DNA of 64,000 nt, from positions 45,393 through 109,392 of the forward strand of contig CAVUWX010000026.1 of the NCBI GenBank assembly GCA_963745205.1. Reading direction: 5' to 3'. How positions within the stretch are numbered: position 1 is the stretch's first letter; each line of letters begins with the position of its first letter. The position numbers and the translations under genes are program-made. The notes beneath the pieces were generated by a model. That model was not told where the DNA came from, did not search any database, and saw nothing but the letters and a program-made list of their open reading frames with translations. This stretch comes from Hyphomicrobium_A sp963745205. GTDB lineage: Bacteria > Pseudomonadota > Alphaproteobacteria > Rhizobiales > Hyphomicrobiaceae. Below are positions 27,330 to 35,020 of this stretch, piece after piece.

Positions 27330-28772
27330 ATGGCTAACAAGCTCCTCTTCCTGACCGGCCGGCTCGCCGAGCCGAGGCTGCAGCGCACCGTCGCCGGCCT
27401 CGGGCTACCCGAGGGGTCGTGGCGCATCGCCAATGTAGGCGTGAAGGTCGCGGCCCTCATGACCGAGGCCATCGTGAGGAACCGTCTCAAGGCCCCGCTC
27501 GACGCCGACCGCGTCATCGTGCCGGGCCGCAGCCGCATGGATCTTGCGCAGCTCAAGACGCACTACGGCGTGCCGTTTGAGCGCGGGCCCGACGAGATCA
27601 TCGATCTCCCTCAGTTCTTCGGCAAAGGTGGAAAGCCCCCGGACCTCTCCCGCTACGATGTGCGCATCTTCGCCGAGATCGTGGACGCGCCGGCCCTGGC
27701 GGTTCCGCAGCTCATCGAGCGCGCCGCCAAGTTCAAGGCCGAGGGCGCCGACGTGATCGACATCGGCTGCCAGCCAGACGTGCCCTTCCCGCATCTGGAG
27801 GAGGCGATCGCCGCGCTGCGCAAGGCCGGCTTCAAGGTTAGCGTCGATTCCGGCAGCGTCGAGGAGCTGCGCCGCGGCGCCAAGGCCGGAGCGGACTTCG
27901 TGCTGAGCCTCGACGAAACGACGCTCGACGCCGTCACAGGCACCAGGACCGTGCCGGTGCTGGTGCCTAAGCCGCACGGCGACCTTGCCTCGCTCGTCCG
28001 CGCCATCGATCTCGCCAAGGCGAAAGGCATCGCGTGCCTGGCCGATCCCGTCCTTGATCCGATCCACTTCGGCTTCATGACCTCGCTCGAGCGCTACGCG
28101 CAGCTACGGCGCCAGCGCCCCGACGTCGAGATCCTGATGGGGACCGGCAACTTGACGGAGCTGACCGACGCCGACGGCCAGGGTGTGACGGCGGTGCTCA
28201 TCGGTATCTGCTCGGAGCTCAAGATCCGCAACGTGCTCGTGGTGCAAGTGTCGCCCCACACGCGGCGCACCGTGCTGGAGCACGACGCCGCGCGCCGCCT
28301 GATGTTTCGCGCGCGCGAGGACGAGAGCCTGCCCAAGGGCTACGGCGGAGGTTTGCTTTCGCTGCACGACTTGCGCCCTTACGCGGAGACGCCCGATCAA
28401 GTCGCGGCGCGCGTGGTGCGCGACCAGAACTACCGCATCGAGGTCGCCGAGGACGGCATCCACATCTACAACCGCGATGGCCACCACGTGGCACGTGATG
28501 CCTTCGAGCTGTTCGACCATCTCGGCGTCGAGGCGGATGGCGCGCACGCGTTCTACCTCGGCTACGAGCTTGCCAAGGCCGAAATCGCCTACGCGCTGGG
28601 TAAGCGCTATACCCAGGACGGGAGCCTCGATTGGGGCGTGGCGGCCGACCGCAAGGCCGAGGACTTGACCCGCCACGCCGGCGAAGGCGCCACGCTGAAA
28701 GCCGCGCGCAAGGAGAAGGCGGATGCCGCTTATCGTCGAAGCCATCGTGACGACGAAGAACGCGAAGGGTGA
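27330..28772 (+). CDS. Archaeal-type dihydropteroate synthase-related protein (DUF6513)
   Basis: 480 aa. A TIM-barrel pterin-binding domain (about residues 120-330) has GADVIDIGCQPDVPFPHLEE and FKVSVDSGSVEELRRGAKAG, as in dihydropteroate synthase. Unique N- and C-terminal parts are typical of the version found with H4MPT genes. It likely joins pterin to the aniline-type moiety in H4MPT synthesis (inference). It overlaps the next gene by 50 bases. Confidence 0.88.
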   Translation: MANKLLFLTGRLAEPRLQRTVAGLGLPEGSWRIANVGVKVAALMTEAIVRNRLKAPLDADRVIVPGRSRMDLAQLKTHYGVPFERGPDEIIDLPQFFGKGGKPPDLSRYDVRIFAEIVDAPALAVPQLIERAAKFKAEGADVIDIGCQPDVPFPHLEEAIAALRKAGFKVSVDSGSVEELRRGAKAGADFVLSLDETTLDAVTGTRTVPVLVPKPHGDLASLVRAIDLAKAKGIACLADPVLDPIHFGFMTSLERYAQLRRQRPDVEILMGTGNLTELTDADGQGVTAVLIGICSELKIRNVLVVQVSPHTRRTVLEHDAARRLMFRAREDESLPKGYGGGLLSLHDLRPYAETPDQVAARVVRDQNYRIEVAEDGIHIYNRDGHHVARDAFELFDHLGVEADGAHAFYLGYELAKAEIAYALGKRYTQDGSLDWGVAADRKAEDLTRHAGEGATLKAARKEKADAAYRRSHRDDEEREG

Positions 28773-29289
28773 GGTGCACCTCGCGCCGCTCGGGCTCATC
28801 GCTGAGGGTGCGAGCTGGGTGCTGGCGCCGTTCCGCCCCTCGCGCACGCTCGACAACCTGCGCGAGGTACCGTTCGCCGTGGCTTCACACACTGACGACG
28901 TGCGCGTGTTCGCGGGCAGCCTCACGGGGCGCAAGAGCTGGCCGACGCGGCCGGCCCACGAGGTCGACGGCGCGGTTTTGGAAAGCGCTATCTCGCACTG
29001 GGAGCTTTCCGTCGATCGCGTAACCGAGGACGACGTGCGCCCGCGCTTTTCCTGCCGCGTCGTGCACGCAGTAAGCCACCGGCCCTGGGGCGGCTTCAAC
29101 CGCGCACAAGCTGCGGTGCTCGAATGCGCGGTGTTGGTGTCGCGCCTGAAGATGCTGCCCGCCGAGAAGATCGAGGCCGAGCTCAAATACCTCGAGATCG
29201 CCATCTCCAAAACGGCGGGTGAGCGCGAGCAGGAGGCGTGGGGCTGGCTCATGGAGCGCATCGCGGCCTGGCGCGCCGAGCGCACTTAA
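28723..29289 (+). CDS. DUF447 family protein of the H4MPT cluster
   Basis: 188 aa, starting MPLIVEAIVTTKNAKGEVHL. It has the DUF447 pattern RPSRTLDNLREVPFAVAS and a second half with SCRVVHAVSHRPWGGFNRAQ. The family resembles flavin-reductase-like split barrels and occurs in archaea and methylotrophs alongside H4MPT genes. Exact function is unknown. It is the last gene of the mfnB operon before the RiPP locus. Confidence 0.87.
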   Translation: MPLIVEAIVTTKNAKGEVHLAPLGLIAEGASWVLAPFRPSRTLDNLREVPFAVASHTDDVRVFAGSLTGRKSWPTRPAHEVDGAVLESAISHWELSVDRVTEDDVRPRFSCRVVHAVSHRPWGGFNRAQAAVLECAVLVSRLKMLPAEKIEAELKYLEIAISKTAGEREQEAWGWLMERIAAWRAERT

Positions 29290-29290
29290 T

Positions 29291-29330
29291 CCACGGCGCA
29301 TTCGCGGGAACCACAGCGCATTCGCGGGGG
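29291..29330. repeat. 20-bp imperfect tandem repeat
   Basis: Two adjacent 20-base units (CCACGGCGCATTCGCGGGAA and CCACAGCGCATTCGCGGGGG) differ at three positions. They lie directly after the DUF447 stop and mark the left boundary of the RiPP locus. Confidence 0.7.
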
Positions 29331-29349
29331 CCCTATACGGGAAAGTTGC

Positions 29350-29411
29350 TTGACGTACAATTACAAGTAGTATTATCTTAAACTACAATCACAGGCTGTA
29401 TTACCTAGAAC
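29350..29411 (+). promoter_or_regulatory. AT-rich promoter region with 28-bp tandem repeats, upstream of the PatG-like protease
   Basis: Two directly adjacent 28-base units (29356-29383 and 29384-29411) agree at 21 of 28 positions; both begin TACAAT and share an internal GTATTA. A TTGACG lies at 29350 with TTATCT 17 bases further on. Alternatively TTACAA (29361) with TACAAT (29384) also has 17-base spacing. The stretch is strikingly AT-rich for this genome. It looks like a promoter with a repeated regulator site for the protease and precursor genes. Confidence 0.5.
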
Positions 29412-29473
29412 GAACGCCGCCATCACGCTGATTTTTCGCTTCTTTTTCGAAGCGTCTTTTGAGGGCCAAAAAG

Positions 29474-31456
29474 ATGACCTCGCCCTCCGCGGACCCGCTT
29501 TCGATTGTTCGAGCCCAGTTGGCGGATGCGGACGAAGGCACCGAGGACATCCTAATCGGCATCATCGACGGCGTCCCCGATGTTGACCTGCCCGTGTTCG
29601 ATGACGTCGCCCTGACGATTGAGCCGTCCATGCTGCCGGCCGATCCGGGGCCGCCCGATTCCCACGCCACGGAGATCACGAGCCTCATCTTGGGGCGCGA
29701 CGCCGCATCGGCGGGTTTGGCAGTGGGATGCGCCGGTTTGGTGCTGCCAATCTTCTTCGGGACCGCTGACCGTCAACGACGCGGCCGTGCCTCGCAGCTA
29801 GATCTGGCGCGCGCTATCACACTTGGCGCGGAAGGCGGCACGGCGATTATCAACGTCAGCGCCGGGCAACGATCGTCGACGCCGGCGGTTGGGCGCCATC
29901 TCGATGATGCTTTGGCGCGTTGCCGGGACAAGAGCGTTCTTGTCATCGCGGCAGCTGGCAATGACGGATGCGCGTGCCTTCACGTTCCCGCGGCCATGCC
30001 CATGGTGCTGGCCGTCGGTGCAATGGACGTCGATGGGCGACCCCACGAAATCAGCAATTGGGGGACGGCCTATCAGGCGAGCGGACTCTTGGCGCCGGGG
30101 GCCGATATTCGCATTCCAGGTTTCGGTGACGACGGGCGAACGGGGACGAGCTACGCCACTGCAATCGTTACGGGGGTCGCCGCGCGCCTACTGGCCACGG
30201 CTCGCAGCGCCGGACGCAAATTGGACGCGCTGGACGTGCGCACCGTGCTGCTCGAGAGCGCCGACCCCTGCAATCCCGCTATCGACGGCGAATGCGCCCG
30301 TTACTTGGCCGGGCGACTGAACGTTGCCGCCGCGCTCGATCGGCTGAAGCGACCTCGCGTACTGCGTTCCATGGCGAACAAGGCAAAGGCCGCAGAGGTA
30401 TTTTCAATACTGCAGGAGAGCACCATGGCAGAGTCCGTTTCCCAAGCGACGTTGGATGCGCCGGCAAGTCGAGCATCCTGCATTTCACCACCCTCTCCGC
30501 CCGACGAAGCTGTGACGCAGCAGGCGTGTGCCTGCGGCGGGACGGGGAAGGAAGAAGAGAAAAAGAAAACCGAGCAAGCTGCGGCCAGGGCGGCCGAAAC
30601 CGATCCCTCCTCGCATAGCAAAGCGATCTCTCAGCAAGCTTGCTCCTGCGCCGAGAGCCAGGAACCGGAAGCGGCCTACGTGCTCGGCGCCTTGTGGTTC
30701 GATTTTGGCAGCGAGGCGCGCTACGACGCGATCGTGCAGCAGATGAACGATCCGGTAGCGGCCAATACGCCACCGCTCTTATTCAAGTTCTTGTCGGAAA
30801 ATCTGCCCTTTGCGACTGGCCTGACTTTCATTGTCATGCAGGACCAAATCCCGATCTATGCCGTGCGGCCGGCGGGTCCGTTTGCTCTTGAAACCTACAA
30901 ACAGATGCTCGATGCGCTGAAGACGTCCCTGCAGGACGAAGGCGATATGCAGCGCGTTGCCGTTCCAGGCTTCGTCTCCGGTGTTACACGGCTGATGAAC
31001 GGCATGACGTTGCCGGTTCTCTATCCCGACCTGCGCGGCATGGTGAAGTGGCAATCGGCTCATTTGATCCGCAGCGCCAAGCGCGCGGCCGATGCGGCTG
31101 AAGTGCCCGATGACGCCATTCTCAACTTTCTCAATCGCGTCTATGACGAATTGCGTAATCTCGGTCTCACTCCCGAGGAGCGCGCGATCAACTTTGCGGC
31201 CACGAACGCCTATCAGATCGCAGAGGCCTTTTCGAACGCGCTCGGCCGGCGTTTGGAGCTCTACGGAATCCGCGTGGTGAAAAGCCCAATTTGCCGTCCG
31301 GATTCGGACTGCTGGGACGTCCTTCTTACGATGTTCGACCCCGAGAACGAGCGCCGCGCGGGTCGTGTCTATCGATATACGGTTGATGTCAGCGAGGTCC
31401 TGCCGGTCACGGTTGGACGCATGCGCAATTGGGCGGTGCCGCTTGCTTCCATCTAG
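29474..31456 (+). CDS. PatA/PatG-family (cyanobactin-type) maturation protease
   Basis: 660 aa from ATG 29474 (GAGGG upstream; a TTG 15 bases earlier is possible). An S8 subtilisin domain spans about residues 20-310 with triad Asp32 (IIDGVPD), His64 (DSHATEI) and Ser226 (GTSYATAI), and the oxyanion region VIAAAGNDG. A low-complexity linker (about 320-400) carries two similar motifs, VTQQACACGG and ISQQACSCAES, around a Lys/Glu run. From about residue 401 (YVLGALWFDFGSEARYDAI) it resembles the PatG_D/C-terminal domains. No oxidase domain is present. Such proteases cut leader or follower peptides and, in PatG, macrocyclise. The predicted substrates are encoded immediately downstream. Confidence 0.85.
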   Translation: MTSPSADPLSIVRAQLADADEGTEDILIGIIDGVPDVDLPVFDDVALTIEPSMLPADPGPPDSHATEITSLILGRDAASAGLAVGCAGLVLPIFFGTADRQRRGRASQLDLARAITLGAEGGTAIINVSAGQRSSTPAVGRHLDDALARCRDKSVLVIAAAGNDGCACLHVPAAMPMVLAVGAMDVDGRPHEISNWGTAYQASGLLAPGADIRIPGFGDDGRTGTSYATAIVTGVAARLLATARSAGRKLDALDVRTVLLESADPCNPAIDGECARYLAGRLNVAAALDRLKRPRVLRSMANKAKAAEVFSILQESTMAESVSQATLDAPASRASCISPPSPPDEAVTQQACACGGTGKEEEKKKTEQAAARAAETDPSSHSKAISQQACSCAESQEPEAAYVLGALWFDFGSEARYDAIVQQMNDPVAANTPPLLFKFLSENLPFATGLTFIVMQDQIPIYAVRPAGPFALETYKQMLDALKTSLQDEGDMQRVAVPGFVSGVTRLMNGMTLPVLYPDLRGMVKWQSAHLIRSAKRAADAAEVPDDAILNFLNRVYDELRNLGLTPEERAINFAATNAYQIAEAFSNALGRRLELYGIRVVKSPICRPDSDCWDVLLTMFDPENERRAGRVYRYTVDVSEVLPVTVGRMRNWAVPLASI

Positions 31457-31561
31457 GCGCCGGGAGGTTGCAGGGTTCGCGCCCTCGCACGAGGCCGAGG
31501 TCGACAGTCGCGACCTTGGATGTTGCCGCCGACGGCGGCGTATCAAGCACGGAGGACGGAA

Positions 31562-31699
31562 ATGAAATCACCAACTCAAGCGGCGCCTGTGCGGCGCACC
31601 GAACGCACGCTGATCGCCACGCCCGGTTCTGGGGTGTCCCAGTCCGGATGCTGCGTGATGGTAGCGGGGGTGTGTCTGGTCCAGTCACCACTGTGTTGA
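31562..31699 (+). CDS. Putative RiPP precursor peptide A (45 aa)
   Basis: ATG preceded by GGAGGACGGAA. The product starts MKSPTQAAPVRRTERTLIAT and ends SQSGCCVMVAGVCLVQSPLC (four cysteines, C-terminal Cys). The leader MxSPxQAAPVxR is shared with the next peptide and recalls the LPQQxxPVxR part of cyanobactin leaders. It lies 105 bases after the protease gene and 16 bases before precursor B. It falls below common ORF-length cut-offs. Confidence 0.72.
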   Translation: MKSPTQAAPVRRTERTLIATPGSGVSQSGCCVMVAGVCLVQSPLC

Positions 31700-31715
31700 A
31701 TAAGGAGGGTCACTT

Positions 31716-31922
31716 ATGAGATCTCCAGTACAAGCGGCTCCCGTTCAACGCGCGGTCGCGCGGGCTCATCAAATGAGCGCGACGGAGCAGCAGGGCTGCA
31801 ATTGGCTCTCGTGCGCAGGAAAAGTGGTCGCCTGCGGAGCTGCATGCTTGAGCGGCATTGGCACGGCCGAATGCATTGCGTGCCTCGGCTCTGCTTACGA
31901 CGACTGCAAAGGCTGCTTCTGA
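31716..31922 (+). CDS. Putative RiPP precursor peptide B (68 aa, eight cysteines)
   Basis: It has an excellent AAGGAGG site 8 bases before the ATG. The leader MRSPVQAAPVQRAVARAHQM is followed by SATEQQGCNWLSC and a small-residue- and Cys-rich core with eight cysteines ending DDCKGCF. The pattern of paired cysteines in a Gly/Ala/Ser background is reminiscent of halocin C8-like bacteriocins (resemblance only). It shares the leader and a Q-x-G-C junction with precursor A. Confidence 0.75.
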   Translation: MRSPVQAAPVQRAVARAHQMSATEQQGCNWLSCAGKVVACGAACLSGIGTAECIACLGSAYDDCKGCF

Positions 31923-31930
31923 GGCTGCAA

Positions 31931-31966
31931 CGGCCACCTCAAGCGCGTTAAGCTTCGAGGTGGCCG
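31931..31966 (+). terminator. Stem-loop downstream of precursor B
   Basis: CGGCCACCTC (31931-31940) pairs perfectly with GAGGTGGCCG (31957-31966), and an inner AAGC/GCTT extends it to 14 bp with one bulged C. No T-run follows, so it may be a processing or stabilising hairpin rather than an intrinsic terminator. Confidence 0.55.
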
Positions 31967-32096
31967 GAGCACGCCACGCCGCGGTCCGACGGGCGAGCAA
32001 GTAAAGAGACTTGGAGATAAGGGAACCTGAGGTTCCGCGGGGCCGATAAGGTGTCGGAGCGGAAGCGATGATGGTGTTTGCAACGGAGTAGAAACG

Positions 32097-32333
32097 ATGC
32101 AGTCTCCAATTCAGGCTCCGCCGCAGCCGCGATACTTCATGCGGTTGATCGTGGGCCGAGAGTGGAATCCATCGTTCGATGAGGGCGTGAATGCCGAGAT
32201 CGGGGCGCGCTGGGCGACGGCATCTTCCATGCAAGGCGAGCAGAAAGTACGCAACCCTTGTCTGCTTCAGCTCACTACATTCTCGCTGAGATCGGCGCGT
32301 CCGAACGGCCGCAATTTGAAGCACGCCACCTGA
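32097..32333 (+). CDS. Putative third RiPP precursor, divergent or degenerate (78 aa)
   Basis: GGAGTAGAAACG precedes the ATG. The N-terminus MQSPIQAPPQPRYFMRL clearly matches the MxSPxQAxP leader of precursors A and B. The rest (GREWNPSFDEGVNAEIGARW onward) has one cysteine, and the last 25 residues look non-coding. The -1 frame from about 32258 is also open, so a frameshift is possible. It ends 26 bases before the convergent one-carbon gene. Confidence 0.45.
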   Translation: MQSPIQAPPQPRYFMRLIVGREWNPSFDEGVNAEIGARWATASSMQGEQKVRNPCLLQLTTFSLRSARPNGRNLKHAT

Positions 32334-32359
32334 ACGCCTCCGGATTCGTGGCATCAGCG

Positions 32360-33382
32360 CTAGTCGGTTGCCAGCAATGCTACGGCGGCGGCGGGAGCGC
32401 AGCGCGTGGCCCAATCGAAACAGTCCGGCGTGGCGTTGGCGATGGCGCCGAACGCGCGGGACTGTCGTCCGAGGTTGGCGGCCAGCACTTCGACGAGCGG
32501 GGCACCGATCCCAGCGGCGATGACAGGAGCGCTCATCGGCACCGGCGTTTTGGCAAGCACCTCGGCGATGGCCGCGCGGATGTCGGCGAGCTGCTCATCG
32601 GCCAGAAGGCGCGCCGCCGTGCGCCATTCCTCTAGCGTAGCATCGGGGCTGTCGCAGCCGAAGCAGCGGGCGAAGCGGGCGATGCTCTCGCCGAGCGACT
32701 TGCTGCGGCCATCCGCGGTGTCGTGCTGATCGACGCTATCGGGGAGCTCGCCGAGGATCCGGCGCACGTCCGCCATGGTGGCGAAATTCCCAGCCGCGAG
32801 GCGCTGTTCGCGTCCCTTCAAGACAGCTGCGCGTGCGACTGCGCTGACATCGGTGCGCGTGAGCCCCGAGTAGACGAGCTCGCCCGTCGCCAGCCGGTCC
32901 CTGTCGGTAAGCCCTCGCGGGCACGCTCGACCCGAGACGATGGGAATGATGTCGGTTGTGGTCGAGCCCATGTCGATGAGGAGTGCGGCGCCAAGCCGGC
33001 TGGCCACGAGTTCGGCCGAGGCAAGGAAGTTGGTCGAGGCGGCGCTCATCGGTTCGGCGCGCGCTTCGTCCGGTGTGCCAAAACCACGCGGCCCCATCCA
33101 GATGCGGATATCGGCCCCGAGTAGCGCCACCACCTGATCTACGAGAGCCGCGACACCTGTTGTGCGATCCGGGAAAAGCTCGCACAGCTCCCCCGTCATG
33201 GTGACGGCGTGGGGGTGAGCGCGCGCGACGAGCGCTGCTGCTTGAGCGAAGGCCGCGTCGAGACGGTCGAGGCCCCTCGACAACGGACAGGGAAATTGCG
33301 CCGCGGCGATGGTTCGGCCGCCCTCGGCCAGCGCAACTTTGAGGTGCGCTCCGCCCACGTCGTAGCCGGCCGTGATGGCCAT
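32360..33382 (-). CDS. H4MPT-linked C1 transfer pathway protein (hydantoinase/oxoprolinase-like)
   Basis: 340 aa from MAITAGYDVGGAHLKVAL, with an actin-like/hydantoinase A ATPase fold (LLIDMGSTTTDIIPI). It belongs to an uncharacterised family restricted to organisms with the H4MPT pathway. A role in cofactor synthesis is inferred. ATG 33382 is chosen because GGAG precedes it and homology starts there; the frame is open to 33409. Divergent from the hisA-like gene. Confidence 0.87.
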   Translation of the reverse strand: MAITAGYDVGGAHLKVALAEGGRTIAAAQFPCPLSRGLDRLDAAFAQAAALVARAHPHAVTMTGELCELFPDRTTGVAALVDQVVALLGADIRIWMGPRGFGTPDEARAEPMSAASTNFLASAELVASRLGAALLIDMGSTTTDIIPIVSGRACPRGLTDRDRLATGELVYSGLTRTDVSAVARAAVLKGREQRLAAGNFATMADVRRILGELPDSVDQHDTADGRSKSLGESIARFARCFGCDSPDATLEEWRTAARLLADEQLADIRAAIAEVLAKTPVPMSAPVIAAGIGAPLVEVLAANLGRQSRAFGAIANATPDCFDWATRCAPAAAVALLATD

Positions 33383-33472
33383 CGCGCGGTCTCCACTTCC
33401 GCCAGGCATCTTCGCGGACGTTCACGGCCTGGGCGGGGCCGTGATACACGACGGCGACGCGGAGGCAAGCCG

Positions 33473-34165
33473 ATGGATGTCATTCCGGTTATCGACGTGC
33501 GTCACGGCGTGGCCGTGCACGCGCGCCAAGGCCAGCGCTCCGACTACCGGCCGCTCGAGACGCCGCTGGCCCAGGGCGGCGACCCGGGCGCTGTCGCGCG
33601 CGGTTTCCTTTCGCTCTTTCCGTTTCGCACGCTCTATGTGGCCGACCTCGACGGCATCGAGGGCCGCGGGCGCGACGCGCAGCTGGCACAGCGGCTCGCC
33701 GTCGCCATGCCCGGCATTGCGCTCTGGATCGACGACGGCGGCCTAGCAGACGAGGCTCCCCCAAGTGTCGGCGTGGTGCGTGTCGTCGGCTCGGAGAGCC
33801 TCGGCGGCGGCGATGACGCAAAGCGCCTGCGCAATGAGCCCGACCGCTTCGTGCTCTCGCTCGATTTTCGGGGTGACCGCTTCTTGGGTCCGCAACCGCT
33901 ACTCGACGATGCCAACCTCTGGCCGCAGCGCGTCATTGTCATGATGCTCGCGCGCGTTGGCGCGGGCGAGGGGCCGGACCTGCAACGCGTAGCCGGGATC
34001 GTTGCAAGGGCGGGCGTGCGCCGCATCTACGCGGCGGGAGGTGTCCGTCATCTCGGTGATCTCGAAGCCTTGCGCGTGGCGGGCGCGGCAGGGGCGCTCG
34101 TCGCCACCGCGCTACATGCCGGAACGATAACGGCCGGCGATCTCGTCGAGATCGCCGGCCGCTGA
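33473..34165 (+). CDS. HisA/HisF-related TIM-barrel protein of the H4MPT cluster
   Basis: 230 aa from ATG 33473 (GGAGGCAAGCCG upstream). MDVIPVIDVRHGVAVHARQG and IYAAGGVRHLGDLEAL match the HisA-related family of archaea and methylotrophs. The usual histidine-pathway neighbours are absent, so this is most likely a cofactor-biosynthesis paralogue, not HisA itself. Confidence 0.87.
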   Translation: MDVIPVIDVRHGVAVHARQGQRSDYRPLETPLAQGGDPGAVARGFLSLFPFRTLYVADLDGIEGRGRDAQLAQRLAVAMPGIALWIDDGGLADEAPPSVGVVRVVGSESLGGGDDAKRLRNEPDRFVLSLDFRGDRFLGPQPLLDDANLWPQRVIVMMLARVGAGEGPDLQRVAGIVARAGVRRIYAAGGVRHLGDLEALRVAGAAGALVATALHAGTITAGDLVEIAGR

Positions 34166-34303
34166 GGTCATCAAGAGAAAGGCGGAGCAGAACCCGTGAG
34201 CCTGGCCCTACCCTTTCCATCGGCCTGAGAGCAGTCTACCCAATCGCTGCAGCAGACCCCCCTTCATTGGAGGGGCATTATCCTGCTGTGGACGGTGTCC
34301 GCT

Positions 34304-34816
34304 TCAAGTCTTCGCACCGAACGGATGCTGAGCCGTGTTGCGCTGGCCCGTCGCTTCTGCGGCGGTCGGCTTGCCGGCGATGGCACGCGCGATCGACTCC
34401 TTCACGGCGCGATAGTTGTAATCCTGGATTTTGGCGTCGTCGGCGGCCTCCCAATGGATGAACACGCCAACGCAGATGAAGATGTCATCAGCTTCGGACG
34501 CCGGGATCACCCCCTCGGCAACCGAGTCCTGCACCGCCTTGGCGACCGCGTACTGGGCGGGTCCGAACATCTGCACCGCCTGGCGCGCGTCCTTGATCGT
34601 GACCTTGTTGTAGAGGATCGTGTTCGGCTTGCACTGGAGGTTCGGGGCGATGACGGCGAGCAGCGTCGTGAAGCCGTCCTTGTTGTTGGTGATAGCGTTG
34701 CAGAACGCGGTCTCGGCAGCTGAGCCGCGCGGACCCATAATGAGATCGATATGCGCGACCTCATTGCCGTCGCCGACGAGTGACTCGCCGACCATCACTT
34801 TATTGATCTTGGCCAT
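34304..34816 (-). CDS. fae: Formaldehyde-activating enzyme
   Basis: 170 aa, the usual Fae length. It starts MAKINKVMVGESLVGDGNEVAH-type (His22 in the active-site region) and contains the conserved KPNTILYNKVTIKDARQAVQMFG, here split over residues 63-85. It condenses formaldehyde with H4MPT to methylene-H4MPT. GGGAGGAACC precedes the ATG. About 200 bases separate it from the gene upstream, so it may have its own promoter. Confidence 0.97.
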   Translation of the reverse strand: MAKINKVMVGESLVGDGNEVAHIDLIMGPRGSAAETAFCNAITNNKDGFTTLLAVIAPNLQCKPNTILYNKVTIKDARQAVQMFGPAQYAVAKAVQDSVAEGVIPASEADDIFICVGVFIHWEAADDAKIQDYNYRAVKESIARAIAGKPTAAEATGQRNTAQHPFGAKT

Positions 34817-35020
34817 TTACGGGGTTCCTCCCATAGCTAAAAACACCACGAGCACCAACGCGACCCCGCCGTAGCCGGGCACATGCCGGTTCTGCCCTAT
34901 CTCTTAGCTATCCCTGTTGTCTGCGATCGAGGACAATCGTCCCCGAACCGGTTGGCCGGATAGCGGCGCGCCTTAAGCACCGCCCCTAGATAGCGCCAGC
35001 AGCCCTCACTCGACAAGGGG

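Noticed and set aside
33473..34165. Calling the HisA-like gene hisA of histidine biosynthesis
   Set aside because: No other his genes nearby, and its N-terminus and context match the H4MPT-associated HisA-related family.
34166..34303. GC-rich structured stretch between the hisA-like gene and fae that could suggest a riboswitch
   Set aside because: It lies downstream of both genes (convergent), so it cannot be a leader; at most a terminator region without a clear T-run.
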